Assembly: GCA_903896505.1 (NCBI GenBank)
Contig: CAITXU010000258.1
Span: 1-44,880 of the forward strand
Direction of reading: 5' to 3'
DNA: 44,880 nucleotides
DNA from: an uncultured Verrucomicrobiota bacterium
GTDB taxonomy: Bacteria > Verrucomicrobiota > Verrucomicrobiia > Limisphaerales > UBA9464
Shown here: in pieces, positions 17,175 through 25,836 of the stretch
Numbering within the stretch: position 1 is the first letter of the stretch
Layout of the letters: every line of letters starts with the position of its first letter
Made by a program: the position numbers and the translations under genes
The notes under the pieces: generated by a model
The model's database searches: none
Told to the model about the DNA's origin: nothing
Seen by the model: only the letters and a program-made list of their open reading frames with translations

Positions 17175-18422
17175 ATGAACCACCGCAAAATCCGTCTGAC
17201 TGGATGCACGCTCTTGTTGCTGATCCGATGGAGCGCTCACGCTGATTGGCCGCAGTGGCGCGGTGTGGCCCGCGATGGGCATACTCGGGAGACTCTTCCG
17301 GCCGCGCTGGCACCCGCCGCCGCTCCGCAATGGCGTCTACCGGTCGCTCACGGTTACGCCTCTCCTTCCGTTGCATCGGGTCGGCTCTTTTTGCTCGATG
17401 ACGCCGGAGGGTCGGAGACGCTCCATTGCCTGGATATTGCCACTGGTAAAGAGCAATGGAAGAAACCGGTGGGAGAGAGCTATACCGACGAATTCGAGCC
17501 GGGTCCACGGTGCACTCCCCTGGTCGATTCCGATTTGGTGTTTGTCCAAACCTGCCGGGGCGAATTTCAGTGCCTGGCAGTCAAGGATGGCAATCGCCTC
17601 TGGCGCTTCCATTTCAGCGACTACGGTGCGGAATGGGTGGCAGACAAGGGGGCCAATGTCGGTGCCGCCAGCCGCCGGGGAAATGCCGGTTCACCTTTGG
17701 TCATGGGTGACACCATTTACATTCAAATTGGAAGTGCCAACGGGGCCTCCATCGGGGCTTTTGATAAGCGGACCGGGAAACTTAAATGGAAGTCCCAAAA
17801 CGATCTCACCGCTTATTCCTCTCTGGTTGGCGGCCGACTGGGCGGCGTCGATCACCTTGTGAGTGCCACTGTCGAGGGGTTGCTGGCCCTGCGACCCTCC
17901 GATGGGCAACTGCTTTGGAGGGTCCCCTTTCGCACCGGGGCTAATCGCAATGCGCTGACACCGATATTGGCCAATGACACCGTCTATTTCTCGAGCCATA
18001 CCACCGGATTCCGGGCCACGCATGTGAAGCCGGGCGGCTCCAGCGTGAGTGTGGAGGAGAACTGGTTCAATCCGCAGATCAAAATCAACCTGGCAACGCC
18101 GGTGTTGGTCGGCGGATACCTTTATGGCCACGGTCCAGCGCGGAACTTTATCTGTGTCGATGCCTCCACCGGGCAGCAGAAGTGGAGTCAGGCTGGATTT
18201 GGCGAGGTGACATCCACCATTACCGACGGGCACCGGCTTTTGCTCCTTTCCGATCGTGGCGAAGCCATCCTCACCGACGCCACTCCCGAGGGATGGAGGG
18301 AACTCGGCCGATTCCAAGCCTGCGGCAAGACCTTCGTTCATCCCGCCTACTCCGACGGTGTCCTTTATGTCCGCGACAGTCGGGAGTTGGTGGCCTGGCG
18401 GTTGGAGACTCCCCTGCCGTAG
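17175..18422 (+). CDS. Secreted PQQ-like beta-propeller protein
   Basis: A 415-residue protein with a signal peptide (about 1-23, cut before DWPQWRG). Repeated beta-propeller blades follow, for example DIATGKEQWKKPVGES and DASTGQQKWSQAGFG. DWPQWRG at the mature N-terminus is typical of PQQ-like proteins common in Planctomycetes and Verrucomicrobiota. No catalytic quinoprotein motif is evident, so function is unknown. The ATG at 17175 is chosen because it directly precedes the signal peptide; an upstream in-frame ATG at 17145 would overlap lptE. It is probably cotranscribed with bamD-lptE. Confidence 0.8.
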   Translation: MNHRKIRLTGCTLLLLIRWSAHADWPQWRGVARDGHTRETLPAALAPAAAPQWRLPVAHGYASPSVASGRLFLLDDAGGSETLHCLDIATGKEQWKKPVGESYTDEFEPGPRCTPLVDSDLVFVQTCRGEFQCLAVKDGNRLWRFHFSDYGAEWVADKGANVGAASRRGNAGSPLVMGDTIYIQIGSANGASIGAFDKRTGKLKWKSQNDLTAYSSLVGGRLGGVDHLVSATVEGLLALRPSDGQLLWRVPFRTGANRNALTPILANDTVYFSSHTTGFRATHVKPGGSSVSVEENWFNPQIKINLATPVLVGGYLYGHGPARNFICVDASTGQQKWSQAGFGEVTSTITDGHRLLLLSDRGEAILTDATPEGWRELGRFQACGKTFVHPAYSDGVLYVRDSRELVAWRLETPLP

Positions 18423-18484
18423 GACTTCCTGGAATCAGCGGTGCCGTTTCTTAGACATTTTCAAAGGACCAGGAATTCCGGGCC

Positions 18485-19291
18485 ATGAAACCCATTCTCT
18501 TCCAAATGGGGAGCTATTCGCTCCACACCTTCGGGTTGATGGTGGGCCTGGGTTTTCTCCTTGGCCTCTGGGCGGCATCGCGCAATGCCATTCGGGCAGG
18601 TCTTGATCCCCAGCTTCCGTACGACCTTTCCCCGTGGCTGATCCTCGGTGGCTTGGTCGGAGCCCGTGCGATGTACGTGATCAGCTATTGGGATCGCGAT
18701 TTTGCCGGACAGCCATGGACCGATATCTTTGCCATCTGGCAGGGGGGACTCGTGTTTTACGGTGGACTGATTGGAGGAACGGCGGCGGGTATTTTTAGGG
18801 TCACCCAATTGCGGCTTCCCCTCTGGAAGGCGGCAGATGTCCTGGCTCCAGGTGTCGCCTTGGGCCATGTCTTCGGTCGAATGGGCTGTCTTCTCAACGG
18901 TTGTTGCTACGGACGCCCGACGCTTCTTCCGTGGGGAATCACTTATCCGCATGGACACGTCACGTTTCCCACCACCGCGGCGACAGCGATTGCGGTCCAT
19001 CCCGCCCCCATCTATGAATCGCTTCTGAATCTGGGATTTTTTCTTCTGTTGACCGTGATCCATCGACGACGCCGTTTTGATGGACAGGTCTTTGGCATTT
19101 ACTTGATCGGTTATGCCGCCATTCGGAGCTTCTGCGAACTTTTTCGGGGAGACTACAGCGTGGTCTCGGATCCGCTTCACGGAACGTTGACCCCCGGCCA
19201 GTGGACCAGTTTGTTGACCGGAGTCCTTGGCATCGCCCTGTTTATCTGGCGGAGGTCAGTTTCCAGCGGTCGAGTCGTGTCCTCCAGGTAG
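18485..19291 (+). CDS. lgt: Prolipoprotein diacylglyceryl transferase Lgt
   Basis: Lgt transfers diacylglycerol from phosphatidylglycerol to the lipobox Cys of prolipoproteins, the first step in lipoprotein maturation. The 268-residue protein is polytopic and has the family features: SLHTFGLMVGLGFLLG near the N-terminus, GGLVGARAMYV, GGLVFYGGLIGG and the signature GHVFGRMGCLLNGCCYG. It lies downstream of lptE and a PQQ protein on the same strand. Lipoprotein genes here are potential clients. Confidence 0.95.
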   Translation: MKPILFQMGSYSLHTFGLMVGLGFLLGLWAASRNAIRAGLDPQLPYDLSPWLILGGLVGARAMYVISYWDRDFAGQPWTDIFAIWQGGLVFYGGLIGGTAAGIFRVTQLRLPLWKAADVLAPGVALGHVFGRMGCLLNGCCYGRPTLLPWGITYPHGHVTFPTTAATAIAVHPAPIYESLLNLGFFLLLTVIHRRRRFDGQVFGIYLIGYAAIRSFCELFRGDYSVVSDPLHGTLTPGQWTSLLTGVLGIALFIWRRSVSSGRVVSSR

Positions 19292-19323
19292 CCGCCGAGC
19301 GTCAGTCGGCGCAAACTCTACCC
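19288..19323 (+). repeat. Short dispersed repeat, copy 2
   Basis: It shares GTAGCCGC and TCGGCGCAAACTCTACC with the minus strand of 889-920. It begins at the stop codon of lgt. Confidence 0.5.
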
Positions 19324-19829
19324 AACCGGAACCCGTTGTTGGATCGAACGGCGGGTCTGCGGCCCGATCACTCGGCGACACCGGACAGCGAAACGCCGCC
19401 GGCTTTTTTCGGGATGCCCACGCCCGATCAATCAGCGCCGTCTGCCGAACGGCTACGGCCTGCGAGGGATGGCCGCTGCCGAGGCGGAGGCGGCCCTTGC
19501 TGCCCCCGTTTTCTCCAACCCGACCTCAAAAACAGCAGTTGGGGGGCTTCCAAATGACTGGGTTCCTCCACATCCGGACGAACGGGCGAGGTGGTACGCG
19601 GGCTATGGTGGTCGAAATCGATATAGGGACTTGCGGGAGCGCATCCCTCCGTTGGATGTCCCTCCTTCGGAGGGACTTGCGTTCGGAGGGACGCGTCCCG
19701 CCATCGCGGGACAAGTCCCTAATTTTTGCGGGGATCATCACCGCTCTTGTTCTAAATGAACCTCGGTAGCGAGGCGCCCGTCGATCCCGCGGAAATCCAA
19801 AGCACGCCCGCCACGCAATTCGGCTTCCG
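19292..19829. other. Gene-free repeat stretch between lgt and panC
   Basis: The two genes converge on this gap. It holds the short repeat at its start, GC-rich palindromic pieces at about 19335-19500 that I cannot assign, and the long inverted-repeat element at 19609-19772. The open frames here are Arg/Pro-rich and follow repeats, so I do not call them genes. Confidence 0.6.
19609..19772 (+). repeat. Long inverted-repeat (MITE-like) element, copy 2
   Basis: It shares the start TGGTCGAAATCGAT, the core CCCTCCGTTGGATGTCC and the end GGGATCAT with 13828-13981. The right arm carries an extra small hairpin (CCCGCCATCGCGGG), so its long stem is less perfect than in the other copy. Confidence 0.6.
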
Positions 19830-20693
19830 CTAAATGCGCCCGTTGTCGATCAATCGGACCTTGCCCAGAAAGACGGCGATCGCCATGTGGTTTCCTCTGG
19901 TCACCATTTCCACCGTTTTGAGCGAATCCCCTTCAAAGAACGCCGCGTAATCCAGCCGTCCCGTGGACTCGGTTTGGATGAGTTTCTGAACTTCCGCAAT
20001 GAGGGTGGCTGCCGGAAGTTCACCTGCCTCCCGGACTCGTCGTCGACACCACTCGATCGAGCGCCACAGAACAGGGGCCTGTTCACGCTCCCTGGGTGTC
20101 AGGTAGACATTTCGCGAGCTCATGGCCAGTCCATCCGCCTCCCGATGGGTCGGTGCCACGATGATTTTTAGGGGGAAATCGAGATTTACACACATCCGTC
20201 GGATGACAGCCGCCTGTTGCCAGTCCTTGGCACCGAAGACCGCGACATCCGGCAGGACACAATTGAAAAGTTTGGCAACGATGGTGGTCACACCACGGAA
20301 ATGAGTGGGTCGCGAAACACCCTCCAATCCCTGCGATACCTGTTCTTCCGCCACATAGGTCGAGTACTCGCCCGCTTCCCGTCCTGGGTACATCACCGCA
20401 TCCGTGGGAAAAAAGACGGCATCGACTTTTGCTTCGCGGCAGAGCTGGAGATCGTGTGGCAAATCGCGCGGATAGGTCGACAGGTCCTCATGGGGCGCGA
20501 ATTGGGTGGGATTGACATAGATGCTGACCACCACCCTGCCCTTTGGCCCGACGCGTTTACGGGCTGCCGCGACGAGGGAGATATGACCGGCATGGAGATA
20601 ACCCATGGTCGGCACAAATCCGATTTTGGAGCCATCCCGCTGCCACTGTCGTGATGCCCGCTGCATGGCCTTGGGTGTTCGGTAAATCCGCAT
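19830..20693 (-). CDS. panC: Pantothenate synthetase PanC
   Basis: PanC condenses pantoate and beta-alanine with ATP to make pantothenate for coenzyme A. The 287-residue protein has the nucleotide-binding PTMGYLHAGHISL (28-40), VSIYVNPTQF, FGAKDWQQAAVIRRM and DGLAMSSRNVYL, all family hallmarks. The ATG at 20693 (MRIYRT) gives the normal family length. An ATG at 20708 is possible, and a longer open frame to 20846 would run into the nuoA upstream region. Confidence 0.95.
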   Translation of the reverse strand: MRIYRTPKAMQRASRQWQRDGSKIGFVPTMGYLHAGHISLVAAARKRVGPKGRVVVSIYVNPTQFAPHEDLSTYPRDLPHDLQLCREAKVDAVFFPTDAVMYPGREAGEYSTYVAEEQVSQGLEGVSRPTHFRGVTTIVAKLFNCVLPDVAVFGAKDWQQAAVIRRMCVNLDFPLKIIVAPTHREADGLAMSSRNVYLTPREREQAPVLWRSIEWCRRRVREAGELPAATLIAEVQKLIQTESTGRLDYAAFFEGDSLKTVEMVTRGNHMAIAVFLGKVRLIDNGRI

Positions 20694-20906
20694 GGACGCA
20701 TGCTTCATCAATTCGACAAAGCTCGCCAAGATCGAAGCACATATCGGTCGGAATGCGAATCTGGTCTTTTGAATCAACCGCCAAAAGCCAGGGTGCGCAC
20801 GCTGGCGGCCCCGGCTGACACCATGTCTTTCGCCCCTCATTGGCAAATTTCGGGACCTGAACGGTGGCTTGCCATTCCAGGCAACGCCGATAAGGTTACC
20901 CCCGAA

Positions 20907-21290
20907 ATGGATTCGGAACTCATCCAGTACCTGCCGGTATTGATGCTTTTATTGGTCGCCGTGGGCTTCGCGGGGGGCACGTTGGTCGTGTCCGTTGTTG
21001 CCGGAAAGGTCGGTCGGCGGACCCGGACGAAGGACATTCCCTATGAATGCGGCATGCTTCCCCAAGGCGATGGATCGTCTCGTCTGTCGGTGAAGTTTTA
21101 CCTGGTGGCGCTGTTATTCGTCCTTTTCGATATCGAAGTGGTCTTTATGTACCCGTGGGCGATTGTTTACCGGGACCTGCTCCGGGAGAATGCAGCGCTC
21201 ATTTTGGGTGGAATGGTCAGTTTCATGGGGACCTTATTCGCCGGTTACCTCTATGCCCTGAAAAAGGGGGCGTTTGACTGGACAAAATAA
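20907..21290 (+). CDS. nuoA: NADH-quinone oxidoreductase subunit A (NuoA), isolated gene
   Basis: NuoA is a small membrane subunit of respiratory complex I. The 127-residue protein has three membrane helices and the signatures IPYECGMLPQG (the quinone-site loop with its Cys) and FDIEVVFMYPWA. The ATG at 20907 fits the family N-terminus; in-frame extensions to 20823 and 20700 look non-homologous. No other nuo gene is adjacent: panC lies divergently upstream and nadB follows, so the complex I genes must be split or elsewhere. Confidence 0.92.
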   Translation: MDSELIQYLPVLMLLLVAVGFAGGTLVVSVVAGKVGRRTRTKDIPYECGMLPQGDGSSRLSVKFYLVALLFVLFDIEVVFMYPWAIVYRDLLRENAALILGGMVSFMGTLFAGYLYALKKGAFDWTK

Positions 21291-21350
21291 TTCCGGGCCC
21301 GTTCCTTTCCGCTTTGGTCTCCACCGCTCTGAGGGCACCCGGGGCAAATC

Positions 21351-22967
21351 ATGCCCGCTGAAACTCGCCGTTTTGATTTCGTCGTCCTCGGATCGGGCAT
21401 CGCCGGTCTGACTTTTGCACTCAAGGTGGCCTCGCATGGGCGGGTCGCCATCCTGACCAAGAAGAACCGGGCGGACTCCAATACCAACTGGGCCCAAGGG
21501 GGCATTGCCAGCGTCACCTCCCGGGAGGACAGCGTTGAACTCCACGTCCGCGACACTCTCGAAGCCGGGGCGGGACTTTGCAATGAGTCGGCTGTACGGA
21601 CCATTCTCGCCGAAGGTCCGGAACGTATCGCCGAACTGATTGCCCTGGGAACCCAGTTTACCGAACGGGATATCCCCAATTCATCCGGTGGACGGGAGTT
21701 GGACCTGACCAAGGAAGGAGGCCATTCGAAGCGGCGAATCCTCCATGCCAAGGACGCGACCGGCGCAGAAATCGAGCGAGCCCTCCTGGCGGCGGTCGCG
21801 GCCACACCCAACATCACGGTCCTAGAGAACCATTTTGCCATCGATCTGATTCTGGAGGGACGAATCGCGCCGACCAACCATGACCGTGTGGTCGGTGTTT
21901 ATGCCCTCAATCAACCGGCCAACCGGGTGGATGCGTTTGTTTCACCGGTGGTCGTCCTTGCCACGGGGGGAAGTGGAAAAGTTTACCTCTACACCACCAA
22001 CCCGGACATCGCGACGGGCGATGGTGTCGCCATGGCCTACCGTGCCGGCGCCGGGGTGGCCAACATGGAGTTCGTTCAGTTTCACCCGACCTGTCTGTAT
22101 CATCCCGAGGCCAAGACCCATCTGATCTCGGAAGCTGTTCGCGGCGAGGGAGGATGGCTGAAGCGGCGGGACGGGGAACGGTTCATGAGCCGCTACGATC
22201 GGCGATTGGAACTGGCACCCCGGGATATTGTCGCCCGGGCGATCGATTCCGAGATGAAACGCACTGGCGAACCGTGTGTGTACCTCGACATCAGCCATCG
22301 CGGCGCGGAATTCGTCCGCCATCATTTCCCCAACCTGTACGCCCGTTGTCTCGAGTTTGGGATCGACATGACCCAGGAGGCCATTCCGGTGGTTCCGGCG
22401 GCCCATTATCAATGTGGAGGTGTCATCACCGACCTGAACGGCGAGACCGAAATTCCCGGGCTCTATGCCGTCGGAGAAGTGGCCTGCACCGGCTTGCACG
22501 GGGCCAACCGCCTGGCCAGCAATTCCCTGCTTGAGGCCCTGGTTTGCGCCCACCGGGCGTCTGAAAGGGTCTTACGGCAACCGCCCAAGCCTGTGGATAT
22601 CCCGATTCCACCGTGGGTCACCGGTGATGCCACTGACGCAGACGAGTTGGTGGTAGTCTCCCACAATTGGGATGAAATCCGTCGATTGATGTGGGATTAC
22701 GTGGGCATCGTGAGAACCAATAAACGGCTTCGGCGGGCCGAAAAACGACTGGGCAATTTACAGGAGGAAATCCGGGAGTTCTATTGGAATTTCAAGGTGA
22801 CGGCCGACCTGCTCGAGCTCCGAAACCTTTGCACCACGGCGCAATTGATCGTCGAGTCAGCGCTGATTCGAACGGAAAGTCGCGGACTGCATTTCAATCT
22901 GGATCATCCCCATGCGGGTCCAGCCTGGGCGCAGCGCAATACGGTGCTCCGCCGAACTCCGCGGTGA
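21351..22967 (+). CDS. nadB: L-aspartate oxidase NadB
   Basis: NadB oxidises L-aspartate to iminoaspartate, the first step of NAD synthesis from aspartate. The 538-residue flavoprotein has the FAD-binding GSGIAGLTFALKV, the family NTNWAQGGIA, the substrate-site HPTCLY and EAVRGEGG, and the C-terminal FAD contacts GLYAVGEVACTGLHGANRLA followed by SNSLLEALV. The helical C-terminal domain is complete. It lies 60 nt after nuoA on the same strand. The succinate dehydrogenase flavoprotein is the main look-alike, but NTNWAQGG and the length favour NadB. No nadA is seen here. Confidence 0.95.
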   Translation: MPAETRRFDFVVLGSGIAGLTFALKVASHGRVAILTKKNRADSNTNWAQGGIASVTSREDSVELHVRDTLEAGAGLCNESAVRTILAEGPERIAELIALGTQFTERDIPNSSGGRELDLTKEGGHSKRRILHAKDATGAEIERALLAAVAATPNITVLENHFAIDLILEGRIAPTNHDRVVGVYALNQPANRVDAFVSPVVVLATGGSGKVYLYTTNPDIATGDGVAMAYRAGAGVANMEFVQFHPTCLYHPEAKTHLISEAVRGEGGWLKRRDGERFMSRYDRRLELAPRDIVARAIDSEMKRTGEPCVYLDISHRGAEFVRHHFPNLYARCLEFGIDMTQEAIPVVPAAHYQCGGVITDLNGETEIPGLYAVGEVACTGLHGANRLASNSLLEALVCAHRASERVLRQPPKPVDIPIPPWVTGDATDADELVVVSHNWDEIRRLMWDYVGIVRTNKRLRRAEKRLGNLQEEIREFYWNFKVTADLLELRNLCTTAQLIVESALIRTESRGLHFNLDHPHAGPAWAQRNTVLRRTPR

Positions 22968-23011
22968 GCGGGATTGAAGGTCGACAGGACTTCGATCCCC
23001 TGATCCTTTCT

Positions 23012-23096
23012 TCTCTGTGCTCTCTGAGTACTCTGTGGTTCATCCTCAGGACAGCGTGAAAGAGTCCTACCACAGAGGGCTCAGAGAGCTCAGAGA
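23012..23096. repeat. Imperfect 28-bp inverted repeat between nadB and cdsA
   Basis: The arm 23012-23039 pairs with 23069-23096 at 25 of 28 positions, with a 29-nt loop. Each arm is built from degenerate CTCTGTG/CTCTGAG repeats. It lies between convergent genes (gap 22968-23237) and has no T-tract, so a terminator role is only possible. The rest of the gap shows nothing recognisable. Confidence 0.5.
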
Positions 23097-23237
23097 ATCA
23101 CTTGATTTTAATGGCCTTTGCTGGAAACACATGAATGAAGGTCTCCCCGTCCGATTCATGAAGTCGATTCGCCAATCACTCTGGAGGTGTTCCCATACCC
23201 AGAACTCCGCGAATGGTACCCTCCCGGGACGCACGCC

Positions 23238-24197
23238 TCAGTGCCCGGGATGAGTCAGCACATGCCGTAGATATAGGTACATCAGGGGTGCGTTAAAGAG
23301 CAGACTATCCAACAGGTCGAGCATTCCACCGATGCCGGGAAACAACTTGCCGGAATCTTTCACCCCGGACTGTCGCTTGAAAAGCGATTCAATGAGATCG
23401 CCCAGAACGGCGGCGGAGCTCAGCACCACTCCGAGAATGATCGCATCGACGATTCTCAGGCCAGCCAGGTGATGACCGGCAATCTGCTGGATGAGCAGGC
23501 TGGCACCGGCGGAAACTGCGATGGCTCCGCCAAATCCCTCCCACGTCTTTCCCGGGCTGATTCGGGGAATCATCTTGTGGCGCCCAATGAGCGAGCCGAC
23601 GCAGTAGGCGCCGACGTCGCTGAATTTCGTTACCGCAATGAAGTAGAGGACGTAGTAACGGCCATCGACACCGGGGAAAAAATTGATCTTCTGAATAAAA
23701 TTCAGGAGCCAGGGCACATACATGAGGCCGAAGAGGGTGGTGGAAATGGCCAGAAGCCCGTCCGGGTTTTTGGGGGAAAGGAATTGCCGGACACACAGAC
23801 CGAGGACGAACAGGATCAAAACCGAGTTTTCAAAATCATTGGCCTTGGACGGAAGCCTCGAGTAGGTCGTCAACTCCGGCAGGTACTGGGTCAAATAGAA
23901 GAACGTGCTGGTCATCAACAAGACACCGCCGAAAAGGCCCCACCCCTTGAAGCACAACAGCCCACGGCGCTCCACCAAGCCGTAGAATTCCCACAAACCG
24001 ATCCCGGCCAGCCCAATCATCAAGAGCAGGAAGACCTGGTTGGCGATGAATCGATTCGGCGAAAAACTGGCGGTCAGGACAATGGCCCACAGCGCGAGGG
24101 TGCTCGAAAGACGACGGACAAACACCTGCCCTTTCGAAAGGGGTTTTGTCGTGGCTCCGGCATTAGAAGACGCAGGAGCGGAGGGGTTTTCAGCCAT
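23238..24197 (-). CDS. cdsA: Phosphatidate cytidylyltransferase CdsA
   Basis: CdsA makes CDP-diacylglycerol from phosphatidic acid and CTP, the branch point of phospholipid synthesis. The 319-residue polytopic protein ends with the family signature region (about 274-302): SLFKRQSGVKDSGKLFPGIG and then GMLDLLDSLLF. The usual consensus is PGHGG...DR; here His is Ile and Arg is Leu. An earlier conserved block is GAYCVGSLIGRHKMIPRISP. The ATG lies 10 nt after xylB, so the two are probably cotranscribed. Confidence 0.9.
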   Translation of the reverse strand: MAENPSAPASSNAGATTKPLSKGQVFVRRLSSTLALWAIVLTASFSPNRFIANQVFLLLMIGLAGIGLWEFYGLVERRGLLCFKGWGLFGGVLLMTSTFFYLTQYLPELTTYSRLPSKANDFENSVLILFVLGLCVRQFLSPKNPDGLLAISTTLFGLMYVPWLLNFIQKINFFPGVDGRYYVLYFIAVTKFSDVGAYCVGSLIGRHKMIPRISPGKTWEGFGGAIAVSAGASLLIQQIAGHHLAGLRIVDAIILGVVLSSAAVLGDLIESLFKRQSGVKDSGKLFPGIGGMLDLLDSLLFNAPLMYLYLRHVLTHPGH

Positions 24198-24207
24198 GAG
24201 CGGTGGG

Positions 24208-25746
24208 CTAGACGGCTGCGGTAACCCACCGTCGGTGGACCGGGAAAACGGGCCTCAGTGCCTTGCCCAATTGGTCCTGTATGTCCTGCAATTCGCGGTA
24301 GCGCGCCACCCGGGACGAATCCGGTTGAACCGTTTCCTTTGAGTTCAGGCTCACCAAGGCATCCGTGATGTCGTTCAATTCGACCTTTTCACCGGCGGTT
24401 CGCCTCCAGCACCACAAGGCTTGCAGAGCGGCCCCGAAAGCAGCTCCCTCCGATACTTTGAGGGTGACCACCTCCGCGTTGAAGACATCCGCCATAATCT
24501 GACGCCACAATTTGGAATGCGCCCCCCCACCGGTGGCTCGAACCTGTCTGGCTGAAACCCCCAACTCCGAAAGGCGACGCAGGCCGAAATTCATTCCCAG
24601 GGTAACCCCTTCCATGGCGGCCCGGGCAAAATGGCCGGCAGTGAAGGTCCGGGGCCGAATGCCAAAGAAACTGCCGGTCCCATCGGGAACATTGGGGGTC
24701 CGCTCTCCCTCCAAATAAGGGAGCAGGAGCAATCCATCAGAACCGGGAGAAACCTTGCCGGCCGCCTTTTCAAATTGCGCATGGTCGAGGTCAAATTCCT
24801 TACGGACCATTTCCGTCGCCACCGTCACGTTCATCGTGCAAAGCAACGGGAGCCATTGATTGGCCGAGTCGCAAAAAGCGGCAATCTCACCCTTGCGGTC
24901 GATCACCGGCTTGGCGGCGCAGGCATAGATGGTTCCACTGGTCCCAAAACTGGCGGTCACAACCCCGGGGCGCGTGTTCCCCGTTCCGATGGCCCCCATC
25001 ATGTTGTCGCCCCCACCGGCACTGACCACAACTCCCGGCTTAAGCCCAAGAGCCTTGGCTGCGGATGCCTGCAAGACCCCGGAGGGTTGATCACTGGATG
25101 ATATCGGCGGCAGTTTGCCCTCCAGTTCCGGGTCAATGGCTCGAACCACAGCTTCGGACCAGCGTCGGCGTCGGACGTCCATCATTGCCGTTCCGGAAGC
25201 GTCGCCATACTCCATGAAGCGATGACCGGTCAGCCACCAGTTCAAGTAGTCGTGGGGAAGCAACACCGTCGCCAGGCGGGCAAAGTTCTCCGGTTCATGC
25301 CGTTTCAGCCATAGGATTTTGGGTGCGGTGAATCCCGGAAGCATGGCATTTCCCACCTGCTTGATCACCGCCGCCGGTCCGCCGAGCGCCGCGGTCAACT
25401 CAATACATTCCGCTCCCGTCGACGTGTCACACCAGAGTTTCGCCGCGCGAATCACACTGCCGTCGGCATCCAGGGGAACAAATCCATGCTGCTGTCCGCT
25501 GACCCCAATACCAACCACCTCGGAGGCGGTGGCGTGAGCGGCCTTGAGCGCGGCGCGAACCGTCTGGACCAAGGCTTTCACCCACACCGAAGGATCCTGT
25601 TCCTTGGCACCTGCGGGAAGTCCGTCGATCAGTTCATAGCTGGAGGAAGCGGACCCAAGGACCATTCCGGTTGTGGCGTCCACCACCAGGGTTTTGGTCG
25701 ATTGGGTTCCGGAATCTACGCCGATAAGCAACGAGCGGGTTTGCAT
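24208..25746 (-). CDS. xylB: Xylulokinase (FGGY family)
   Basis: Phosphorylates D-xylulose to xylulose 5-phosphate for the pentose phosphate pathway. The 512-residue protein has the FGGY phosphate-binding GVDSGTQSTKTLVVD at the N-terminus, GIGVSGQQHGFVPLD (xylulokinase-specific around QQHG), the second-domain ATP motif TASFGTSGTIYA and ATGGGAHSKLWRQIMADVF. The ATG at 25746 fits the family start; an ATG four codons upstream is also open. Xylose isomerase and transport genes are not in the window. It is followed closely by cdsA. Confidence 0.9.
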   Translation of the reverse strand: MQTRSLLIGVDSGTQSTKTLVVDATTGMVLGSASSSYELIDGLPAGAKEQDPSVWVKALVQTVRAALKAAHATASEVVGIGVSGQQHGFVPLDADGSVIRAAKLWCDTSTGAECIELTAALGGPAAVIKQVGNAMLPGFTAPKILWLKRHEPENFARLATVLLPHDYLNWWLTGHRFMEYGDASGTAMMDVRRRRWSEAVVRAIDPELEGKLPPISSSDQPSGVLQASAAKALGLKPGVVVSAGGGDNMMGAIGTGNTRPGVVTASFGTSGTIYACAAKPVIDRKGEIAAFCDSANQWLPLLCTMNVTVATEMVRKEFDLDHAQFEKAAGKVSPGSDGLLLLPYLEGERTPNVPDGTGSFFGIRPRTFTAGHFARAAMEGVTLGMNFGLRRLSELGVSARQVRATGGGAHSKLWRQIMADVFNAEVVTLKVSEGAAFGAALQALWCWRRTAGEKVELNDITDALVSLNSKETVQPDSSRVARYRELQDIQDQLGKALRPVFPVHRRWVTAAV

Positions 25747-25836
25747 GGACGAAAGCAAAAGCCTGCCCTGATTCGCATGTTGCTGTCGAGCCCTGGCGGG
25801 AAAGTTGCCCGTCTGTGAAGTCGGTAGACCCCCGGT

